38,938 bases of DNA from an uncultured Bacteroidales bacterium (GTDB lineage: Bacteria > Bacteroidota > Bacteroidia > Bacteroidales > CAIWKO01). The position numbers and the translations under genes were made by a program. Each line of letters begins with the position of its first letter. Positions within the stretch are counted from its first letter, which is position 1. Shown here in pieces: positions 33,172 through 38,938 of this stretch. Below the pieces are notes generated by a model, which had not been told where the DNA came from, searched no databases, and saw nothing but the letters and a program-made list of their open reading frames with translations. The stretch is taken from contig CAIWKO010000021.1 of assembly GCA_903913285.1 (NCBI GenBank), forward strand, positions 1 through 38,938, in the 5' to 3' direction.

Positions 33172-34938
33172 CTATTTGACGATCTGAATTTTCTTTGTAA
33201 CAATACCTTGTTCGGTTTCGATCTGAACAAAATAGATTCCATTCTGCAGGCTTATGGTGTTGATGTTTGCATTGTTTGCATCTACCAATTGTTTATAAAC
33301 CACAGAACCGACTATATTCAGCAGGGTGAGTTGTTTTATTTTTTCTTTAGAATTTACTGTGATCAGGTTGCTTGCCGGATTCGGAAATACTTCGGTTTGC
33401 AGACTGATACCATTGTTATCAATACCCAGAACAACATCTACACTGATATCGTCTATCATCAGTAGGTCTTGATCTGCAGCACTGCGGCACTGAAATCCAA
33501 GATAATAAGTTCCTGTACTGGGAACTGTGAAATTGGTCGACGATAATGTATAGGTTGTGTTGGTAATGCTGGTCAGGTTAACCAACTGCGTGGTCATAGC
33601 AGCAACTGTATTGCTACTACCTCTATACACTCTCATACGCTCCGTATAGAGGGCTGAAGAACCTTTATAATAATATTTCAGTACATAGTTCGTGCCTGAG
33701 TTATAGGTGGTGCATTTAGTAAAGAACCAGTCGTCGGCAGCTGAAGCTGTATTATATGAGTAACCGATGAAGTCAGTTCCAGTATGCGCATTTGCTGCAT
33801 CGCTGTATAGCCCCCATGTATAACCATCGGTATTGTTATCAGCCACGGTCCATCCATTCAGATCTTCAGTGCTTTCAAAGCCCATAGTAAAAGGAATTGA
33901 AGTGGTACCAACCGTAATTGTGGTGTATGCTGTATCGTTGGTGGCTAGTGCATCACCGGTCAGCGAGGTGTATGCTTTTATGCTATAAGTTCCAGCTGTC
34001 GATAAATTGGCTGCATTGGCACCGGTGAAGGTATACGATGCAGAAGTGCCACCGTTGATAGTACCTGAATAGATTGCTGTAACTGGAGTGTTGTTGTTAA
34101 CCTTGTAGGATACATTAAATCCGGAAATTGCTGAAGACCCTGAATTCAATATTGTTACCACAATATTCTCTGCTGACGACAAAAGGTTGCATGTTGTAAC
34201 AGGAGCAGTTATTGCAGAAACTCCTGCATCGTTGGCGGGTGGTTCAAGCACATTCACATTATCTAGTGCCATCAGGTCGCCATCAGCACCGGTAACCTGC
34301 CATGCAAGCATAAATGGAGCTGATTTGTATGCACTGATATCGATTAAAACCTGTCTCCAAACCCATCCGGTAAAAGCGGGAGTGTTGTTGGCATCCCACA
34401 ACAAATTCCAGGTGCTTCCCCCATCAGTTGATATTTTACACTGAAGAGTGGCACCCGGATTACCCTGTCCGCCTGCCGGCAACCAATCGTAGCTGTATCC
34501 AGCCCAAAATTCAAGGAACAAAGCTGCTGCACCCGAGGTGCCGCTGATTGAAGGTGTTTTTAACCATTCGTTTTGGGTTTCAGCAGGTAGGCTGTAAGGG
34601 CAGATGGTTGAATAAACGTTCGTTGGGTCTATATTGGTGAAAGGATCTGCAGAAGGGTTTCCCTGCATCCAGGTTTTGGTCGTGAGCAGTATACTTTGTG
34701 TCCAGCCTGTCGGTAAAAATGTGCCATCGAAATTCTGAGTCAGGTAAGTGGCTTTTGCCTGTGAATGTTTTGTAGGAAAATAAATTTTTGAATTGCCCGA
34801 TTCCAGATTTTGATTTGTAGTACCCAATGATGTTTTTGATAACACCAGAGGACTTTTTATTGTTTGTTGTGTCTTGATCTGGCCAATGCTGCTAAATGAT
34901 ACAGCAATAGCAATTAATAATAGCGTAAATTTTTTCAT
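33172..34938 (-). CDS. large secreted T9SS-sorted protein with jelly-roll domains
   Basis: 588 residues. A signal peptide ends near SIGQ. Two MAM/cleaved-adhesin-like jelly-roll domains are visible: residues about 68-235 (QNFDGTFLPTGWTQS ... FMLAWQVTGADGDLMALDNVNV) and about 350-505 (MGFESTEDLNGWTVADNN ... YYLGFQCRSAADQDLLMIDDISV). Between them (about 236-345) lies a CARDB-like immunoglobulin fold (NILNSGSSAISGFNVSYKVNN). The last 75 residues are a T9SS sorting domain (VFPNPASN ... ITVNSKEKIKQLTLLNIVG ... NGIYFVQIET ... KKIQIVK). It is probably an adhesin or part of an extracellular enzyme, exported and anchored outside. Terminators on both sides make it monocistronic. Confidence 0.88.
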   Translation of the reverse strand: MKKFTLLLIAIAVSFSSIGQIKTQQTIKSPLVLSKTSLGTTNQNLESGNSKIYFPTKHSQAKATYLTQNFDGTFLPTGWTQSILLTTKTWMQGNPSADPFTNIDPTNVYSTICPYSLPAETQNEWLKTPSISGTSGAAALFLEFWAGYSYDWLPAGGQGNPGATLQCKISTDGGSTWNLLWDANNTPAFTGWVWRQVLIDISAYKSAPFMLAWQVTGADGDLMALDNVNVLEPPANDAGVSAITAPVTTCNLLSSAENIVVTILNSGSSAISGFNVSYKVNNNTPVTAIYSGTINGGTSASYTFTGANAANLSTAGTYSIKAYTSLTGDALATNDTAYTTITVGTTSIPFTMGFESTEDLNGWTVADNNTDGYTWGLYSDAANAHTGTDFIGYSYNTASAADDWFFTKCTTYNSGTNYVLKYYYKGSSALYTERMRVYRGSSNTVAAMTTQLVNLTSITNTTYTLSSTNFTVPSTGTYYLGFQCRSAADQDLLMIDDISVDVVLGIDNNGISLQTEVFPNPASNLITVNSKEKIKQLTLLNIVGSVVYKQLVDANNANINTISLQNGIYFVQIETEQGIVTKKIQIVK

Positions 34939-35122
34939 AATACGAGGGTTTTGGTTATTTATTAATTAACGTAAAAATAATAAAAATAATTAGGTTTATC
35001 TGCATTTTTTTTAGTAAGTGTTTAACAATTTATTATCAAAAATTAAACCAAATTTCTTTATGAGCCTGATAAATATGAATAATTGATTGAACAAGGATGT
35101 TCAAAGTAGAGGAAGTAATAAA

Positions 35123-35152
35123 AAAAGCCGGTGATCATAACCACCGGCTTTT
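35123..35152 (-). terminator. bidirectional-looking terminator after the cytochrome cluster
   Basis: AAAAGCCGGTG (35123-35133) pairs with CACCGGCTTTT (35142-35152), an 11-bp stem with an 8-base loop, followed on the minus strand by T residues. It closes the five-gene cluster ending at 35182. Confidence 0.88.
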
Positions 35153-35181
35153 CTGTTTCGGGTTTATCCCTGTATAAAATT

Positions 35182-36012
35182 TTATTTGACCATGATACGT
35201 TCGGTATGCTCTGAATTTCCGGTATACATTTTAACGAAATAAATTCCGGGGGCCAGTTTTCCTTTTAATGATAAAGGCATACTGTGGTTACCAGCATCTT
35301 GTTTTCCATCAAATATAACGTCCACCAAGTTGCCATTAATATCATATAATTTCACACCAACATTAGATGCTTCGTTAATAGAATAGTTAATTGTACTTTG
35401 ACTGGTTGCAGGGTTTGGAGTTACATTGAAATAAAACTTTTGATTGTTTTCTGTTATACCAACTCCCAGTGGAGTCCATTGCAAAGTCATGTTTGTGAAA
35501 TTTGTTTGGTTTGCAGGAGTTACCGTTTGAGGACTTGGTCCTTTTGTGAAAGAAACACGATAGATTTGTCGTCCTGTTCCCAACACTTTTGAAGATCCCC
35601 AAGCTAATTCCATAGCAACAGTGTAGGTTCCATCAGCCAATAAGGTGTAATTTGGAGCTAAACCTGTCAAATCATTACCTATCCAAATAATCCCTGAATA
35701 CGTATATGGATTTGCATTTTTTGTTGATCCTGTGGTTGCATCAACAGTACTCATTGAGGGCGTTTTTGATGACCATTCCAATAAATGGTCCGTTTCGCCA
35801 CCATAAAGAATCCTTGTTTTAACAAAAGCTGCTGATGAATTTTCAATCCAAACAACAAAATTGTGTCTATTACCCCAACCTCCACCAGTAAAAGTAGTAG
35901 TAACAGTAAAAGTCATGGTTCCTGCAGTTTGTGCATTCACACCTGAATTGAAAAATAACGGGCTTATCATAAAGGCCGTCATAACGAGCATGCGGGTAAG
36001 TTTGTTTTTCAT
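35182..36012 (-). CDS. DUF2271-like secreted protein with T9SS sorting domain and candidate flavinylation motif
   Basis: 276 residues. A signal peptide ends near GVNAQ (28). Residues about 30-160 look like DUF2271: NFVVWIENSSAAFVKTRI, then DATTGST (91-97), SGIIWIGNDLTG, ADGTYTVAMELAWG. The DATTGST segment fits the ApbE target pattern D-x-x-[ST]-G-[AS]-T, so the threonine may carry FMN; this is inference. The C-terminal 75 residues are a T9SS sorting domain (TPNPATSQSTINYSI ... VGVKLYDINGNLV ... PGIYFVKMYTG ... ERIMVK), so the mature protein should sit outside the outer membrane. It is the last gene of the cytochrome cluster, 30 bp after the monoheme cytochrome. Confidence 0.8.
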   Translation of the reverse strand: MKNKLTRMLVMTAFMISPLFFNSGVNAQTAGTMTFTVTTTFTGGGWGNRHNFVVWIENSSAAFVKTRILYGGETDHLLEWSSKTPSMSTVDATTGSTKNANPYTYSGIIWIGNDLTGLAPNYTLLADGTYTVAMELAWGSSKVLGTGRQIYRVSFTKGPSPQTVTPANQTNFTNMTLQWTPLGVGITENNQKFYFNVTPNPATSQSTINYSINEASNVGVKLYDINGNLVDVIFDGKQDAGNHSMPLSLKGKLAPGIYFVKMYTGNSEHTERIMVK

Positions 36013-36042
36013 AATTATTTTTGTTTTTAGTTAATATTCGGT

Positions 36043-36447
36043 TTATTTTTTAAGTGAACGGATAAAATTGATCAAATTCCAACGGTCGGTATTATCAGGA
36101 ATTTTCTTTTCGAAATTGGTCATTTCGTCACGGCCAACAAACGACTGATAATACAGTTCGCCGTCTGATTCGCTTTGTATTTTTGCTGTGCTCATATCAC
36201 CGCAAGTTGTTTTCAGGGTTTTGGCTTTCACACCATCGCCTTTTCCTAAACTGCCGTGGCATGATTTGCAATGTTTTTCCCACAAAACTTTGCCTGCAGC
36301 GATGCTTGCAGCACTCGTTTTTACGGTACTCTTCATACTTTTATACTTTTCGGGTATCACCCAGGGTTTTTGTTGCAGTGTTGCCGACATAATAATTATC
36401 GCAATACCGATCGCAATAATATTAAACCCAATAATTTTAATTTTCAT
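36043..36447 (-). CDS. membrane-anchored monoheme cytochrome c
   Basis: 134 residues. An uncleaved-looking N-terminal hydrophobic segment (about 5-22) anchors a class I cytochrome c domain: GKVLWEKHCKSCHGSLGKGDG with the heme motif C60-K-S-C-H64, and a likely axial methionine in the GRDEMTNFEKKIPD loop (about 108). The end WNLINFIRSLKK is the usual terminal helix. It lies in the cluster between the b-type cytochrome (27 bp upstream) and the DUF2271-like gene (30 bp downstream) and is a good candidate periplasmic carrier. Confidence 0.9.
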   Translation of the reverse strand: MKIKIIGFNIIAIGIAIIIMSATLQQKPWVIPEKYKSMKSTVKTSAASIAAGKVLWEKHCKSCHGSLGKGDGVKAKTLKTTCGDMSTAKIQSESDGELYYQSFVGRDEMTNFEKKIPDNTDRWNLINFIRSLKK

Positions 36448-36474
36448 AGATCCTCCTGTTTTATTTATTATGAT

Positions 36475-37107
36475 TTATTTTTCTTCTTCGTCTAATTCGT
36501 GATATCCGTTGATAATGCTTTTAAAATGTGCCGTCGGTGTGTGCCCTATGGTCGCAAAATAAAGATGGATCAACAGGAACAGCGTAATGATAAAAGCACC
36601 GCACAGATGTACCACATCAACAAATAACGGACCATTTATATTATATATTCTGTAAGGTATGACGCTGTGGAAAAACATCAGGCCGCCTGTGATGACCATA
36701 ACGGGAACCATAAAATACATTACCGTTTTATAGGTTATTTGTTGCACGGGATTGAATTTTTGTTCTTCGGTGGTAGGGAAGGGAGCCTTTTTACCTTTGA
36801 ACATCCCTGACAAATAATATTTCAATTGTTTAATAATATTTCCGGTAAACCCTTTTGCAGGGATGCGGTAATGTCTTTTGTTGGCTGTGGCCAGATTTCC
36901 GATAAAAAACAAAAGATAGTTAACGGCAAGACTGATGCCTGTAATATCATGTATTCTGACAGAAGTAAAGAAATTTAGCAATATCGTTTCTTTCGACGAA
37001 AATTGCATGCTGAGGCCTGTAAAAATAAGTGTCAGACACAGCAATGCATTGATGATGTGCCACAAACGCAGCCATTTCGGATATAAGTATATTCTTTTAG
37101 TGCTCAT
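36475..37107 (-). CDS. b-type cytochrome membrane subunit (FdnI/HyaC-like)
   Basis: 210 residues with four transmembrane helices (about 14-32, 55-73, 129-148, 165-186). Heme-ligand candidates lie in those helices: H17 (LRLWHIINA), H53 (VRIHDITG), H167 (VVHLCG) and H181 (LLIHLYF), the pattern of cytochrome b561/formate dehydrogenase gamma and NiFe hydrogenase cytochrome b. It would exchange electrons with the quinone pool. It starts 1 bp after the heptaheme cytochrome stop, so the two are probably made as a complex. No hydrogenase or formate dehydrogenase catalytic subunit is near. Confidence 0.87.
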   Translation of the reverse strand: MSTKRIYLYPKWLRLWHIINALLCLTLIFTGLSMQFSSKETILLNFFTSVRIHDITGISLAVNYLLFFIGNLATANKRHYRIPAKGFTGNIIKQLKYYLSGMFKGKKAPFPTTEEQKFNPVQQITYKTVMYFMVPVMVITGGLMFFHSVIPYRIYNINGPLFVDVVHLCGAFIITLFLLIHLYFATIGHTPTAHFKSIINGYHELDEEEK

Positions 37108-37108
37108 G

Positions 37109-38131
37109 CTACGCTTTTTTTATAATTCTGAAAATGATATGAATTAATATAACAAAACCTGCAAAACCCAATACGAACAAGAATATAAGATCCAGATAAT
37201 AATTTCGGTTCGAACCAATGATATCCTGTTCTTGTAAAGTTTGAGGATTTAAGAATCCGAAACGGCTTCCTGCCTGAGGTCTGTTCTTATATAGCGATTT
37301 GATAAGGATCGAATTGGGCGAATGGCAATCGGCACAGGCTCTCACCGAAAGGCTTTTCGGTTGTATGGTGTGTGCTACCAGCGTTTTAGGATCCATAGCA
37401 GCGTGACAATCGATACAGCGCACGTTCAGTAAGTGGTTTTCAAGCATAGGCAGCCATTGATGTTTTTCATAAATGTTAGCTTTTGCCTTGCCCTTGCTGT
37501 AAAACTCATAATAATCATTACTCGTACTGGTGTCGTGACATTTCATACACATGGCATTATCGGTAGCTACAGTAATTTTTATATCCTGCAGCGAATCGCG
37601 CATACTGGTCTTATTGTAATGAGCATTATGACAACTCCAGCAGTTAAAGTTCACCGTATCGTTCTTAAAATGCATGCTCTTACGGAATGCCGTATCAATA
37701 TTCTCGAAATGGAATTTAGCGTATTTTGCATCTTCAGCATGGCAATCCAAGCATGTGTTTATTTGGGCATATTTTAGTTTTGAGTCGTGAGGCACTTTCG
37801 AATAAGCGTCGGAATGGCAGTCGGTGCATTTAAAATCCCAGTGGTTTGAAGTGTAGTATCTGTTCGTATCGATAATGCAGCGGGCAGGCATTCTTTTTAA
37901 GAGAACGGTGGTCGAATCGTCGGGGTTGTTTATCTCGTAACGGCTAACGGTATGACATTTCAAACATTTTGCGTTATCACCTTTACTCGTATACTCTTTT
38001 GGTTGGTGTGCCTTCTTCCTGATCTTTGTAAAGGGTTTGTTTTGTATGGTGAAAATAATAGAAACAACCAGCAACAGGATCAAAACCCCGATCACAATAC
38101 CAATTTTATTCATTTTAAATGCAGAACTCAT
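37109..38131 (-). CDS. membrane-bound heptaheme cytochrome c
   Basis: 340 residues with seven CxxCH motifs at residues 56-60, 102-106, 127-131, 164-168, 195-199, 239-243 and 266-270. An N-terminal helix (about 9-29) and a C-terminal helix (about 311-334) hold the heme domain at the periplasmic face. Many extra histidines (H97, H115, H141, H154, H171, H224, H233, H254) could be distal ligands. Layout and size recall NapC/NrfH- and octaheme-type electron shuttles but I cannot assign a family. It is one base from the cytochrome b gene and 17 bp after the beta-barrel remnant, in a five-gene cluster. It should move electrons from the quinone/cytochrome b site to periplasmic or outer-membrane carriers. 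Confidence 0.9.
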   Translation of the reverse strand: MSSAFKMNKIGIVIGVLILLLVVSIIFTIQNKPFTKIRKKAHQPKEYTSKGDNAKCLKCHTVSRYEINNPDDSTTVLLKRMPARCIIDTNRYYTSNHWDFKCTDCHSDAYSKVPHDSKLKYAQINTCLDCHAEDAKYAKFHFENIDTAFRKSMHFKNDTVNFNCWSCHNAHYNKTSMRDSLQDIKITVATDNAMCMKCHDTSTSNDYYEFYSKGKAKANIYEKHQWLPMLENHLLNVRCIDCHAAMDPKTLVAHTIQPKSLSVRACADCHSPNSILIKSLYKNRPQAGSRFGFLNPQTLQEQDIIGSNRNYYLDLIFLFVLGFAGFVILIHIIFRIIKKA

Positions 38132-38148
38132 AAAATGTTTTTAATGGT

Positions 38149-38796
38149 TTAGTTAAAACGAACCGTAATGTTGAAACCTAACATCCATCCTTTTGAAGTA
38201 GTAAAATCGAACTGGTTTTTGACTGAATTTTGTTGAGGAATGATGCCCCTGTAGTTTGAAGCAAATATCTGGAAACAATGTGTGCTTGTGGTTATTTCGT
38301 ATGCAATTCCAAAATTGGGTTTTGGTTTCAATTCTTCCGCAGTAGCTTTTTTCATATAAAAACCCTGATCGTATTCAAGAAGGAACGACATACCTTTGTA
38401 AAAATTAATACGGGCTCCGGCGCTGGCACCCAAAACATCATTTTGATAGATCGGATTGTAGTGAATATGAATAATACTCAAAAAAGGATCGTCTGGATTG
38501 ATAACAGTATCTGAAACTTCTTTGCTTTCTACTTTATTATAATGGCTGTAATTAACCGAAGCTTCCAGTGAGAATGCTTTGCAAAATTTACGTGCAATGA
38601 TCAGGTCGGCAAAATACGAAAAACGGTCTATATTTTTAAAATCTTTGCCATAATAAGATGTTTCACGCGCACATATCGTGGCATTACCGAATAATGTCAG
38701 TGATAATGGTATAGAACCGCTTCTGTTCTGCTCCAGCAATTTTCCTTTTGCAAAAAATTCCTGATATTTATTGTCTTTTTCGGTGCCGAATCCTAT
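38149..38796 (-). pseudogene. 5'-truncated DUF5777-like outer-membrane beta-barrel gene
   Basis: The open frame runs from codon 38794-38796 to the stop at 38149. A TTG at 38739 is the only start-like codon near the front, but the coding pattern continues upstream (IGFGTEKDNKYQEFFAKGK) to a TAG at 38797-38799. The visible part resembles the C-terminal two thirds of DUF5777 barrels (SIPLSLTLFGNATI, FSLEASVNYSHYN, LGASAGARINFYKGMSFLLEYDQGF, STHCFQIFASNYRGIIPQQNS, final aromatic-rich VRFN). The signal peptide and first strands are missing; beyond the TAG lie short direct repeats and non-coding AT-rich DNA. It is 17 bp upstream of the heptaheme gene, the position of a porin partner. Confidence 0.72.
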
Positions 38797-38807
38797 CTAT
38801 AATTGCC

Positions 38808-38881
38808 AAAACCAGTTGTTAAAATGTTTTAAAACCAGTTGTTAAAATTACTACTATTATTTTAAAACCAGATGTTAAAAT
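38808..38881. repeat. three copies of an 18-bp direct repeat at the truncation point
   Basis: AAAACCAGTTGTTAAAAT occurs at 38808-38825 and 38831-38848 and, with one change (AGATG), at 38864-38881. Spacers are 5 and 15 bp. Each copy is flanked by TTTTAA/TTAAAA-type inverted ends. The first copy lies 9 bases beyond the TAG that ends the truncated barrel frame. Confidence 0.85.
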
Positions 38882-38895
38882 AAAACAATAAAGGT

Positions 38896-38910
38896 GGTAT
38901 AATTTATACC
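38896..38910. promoter_or_regulatory. 15-bp palindrome near the window edge
   Basis: GGTATAA-T-TTATACC is a perfect 7-bp inverted repeat with a 1-base centre. It could be an operator or half of a mobile-element end. No gene can be assigned to it within the window. Confidence 0.35.
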
Positions 38911-38938
38911 TATTATAATTTCAGACCGTTATTTTATA

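Noticed and set aside
36475-38131. Hydrogenase or formate dehydrogenase operon
   Set aside because: Only the cytochrome b resembles those complexes; no catalytic or ferredoxin subunit is in the cluster.
38739-38739. TTG at 38739 as the true start of the barrel gene
   Set aside because: Family-like sequence continues in frame upstream to 38796, and the product from TTG would lack a signal peptide.
38808-38881. Three 18-bp repeats as a CRISPR array
   Set aside because: Spacers are 5 and 15 bp, too short and unequal, and repeats are AT-rich low complexity.

Overview
The window reads as an AT-rich chromosomal segment of an anaerobic or facultatively anaerobic Bacteroidota (Bacteroidetes) bacterium. 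Evidence for the lineage: three secreted proteins end in type IX secretion (T9SS) C-terminal sorting domains; there is a PorE-like TPR/PD40/OmpA protein; promoters carry the Bacteroidetes TTTG-N19-TAnnTTTG pattern (perfect in front of rpsA); ECF sigma factors are paired with membrane partners; lipoproteins carry short SC/GC lipoboxes. No tRNA, rRNA or CRISPR array was recognised. Genus-level placement is not possible by eye.

Left part (1-9.4 kb): a possible partial gene tail at the edge, a J-domain membrane protein, a small DUF6249-like membrane protein, then a 0.9 kb gene-poor stretch (1.6-2.5 kb) built from 21-bp-period tandem repeats flanked by 12-bp direct repeats. After it come an ECF sigma/zinc anti-sigma pair, an Ogt-type DNA repair methyltransferase, a GYF-domain membrane protein, a second ECF sigma factor with a large membrane partner, and a leucine-rich-repeat secreted protein. 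Centre-left (9.5-17.7 kb) is housekeeping: ffh, folD, queE, the OmpA-family envelope protein, a secreted alpha/beta hydrolase and rpsA (ribosomal protein S1) with a clear promoter and terminator.

17.8-24.6 kb is the centrepiece: seven co-directional, tightly spaced genes, hdrC-hdrB-hdrA-flxD-flxC-flxB-flxA. They encode a complete Flx-Hdr complex: a flavin/NAD(P)H module (FlxA), two multi-cluster iron-sulfur subunits (FlxB, FlxC), a [2Fe-2S] MvhD-like bridge (FlxD), a bifurcating-type flavoprotein (HdrA) and the disulfide-reducing pair HdrB/HdrC. By homology it would link NADH to ferredoxin and a protein or small-molecule disulfide by flavin-based electron bifurcation. The disulfide partner is not in the window.

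24.7-33 kb is a mixed accessory region: an SH3-like secreted protein, a periplasmic ApbE flavin transferase lipoprotein, a CxxCH lipoprotein, a T9SS substrate, a membrane methyltransferase, a second 21-bp minisatellite, an aldo/keto reductase with an FMN-reductase-like partner, and an unknown lipoprotein.

33-38.9 kb, all on the minus strand: a large T9SS-sorted jelly-roll protein, then a five-gene cluster transcribed right to left: DUF5777-like beta-barrel (5'-truncated), membrane heptaheme cytochrome c, b-type cytochrome, monoheme cytochrome c, and a T9SS-sorted DUF2271-like protein with a candidate flavinylation motif. This looks like an electron-transfer chain from the inner membrane to the cell surface. 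The barrel gene is broken at its 5' end next to three copies of an 18-bp direct repeat at the window edge.
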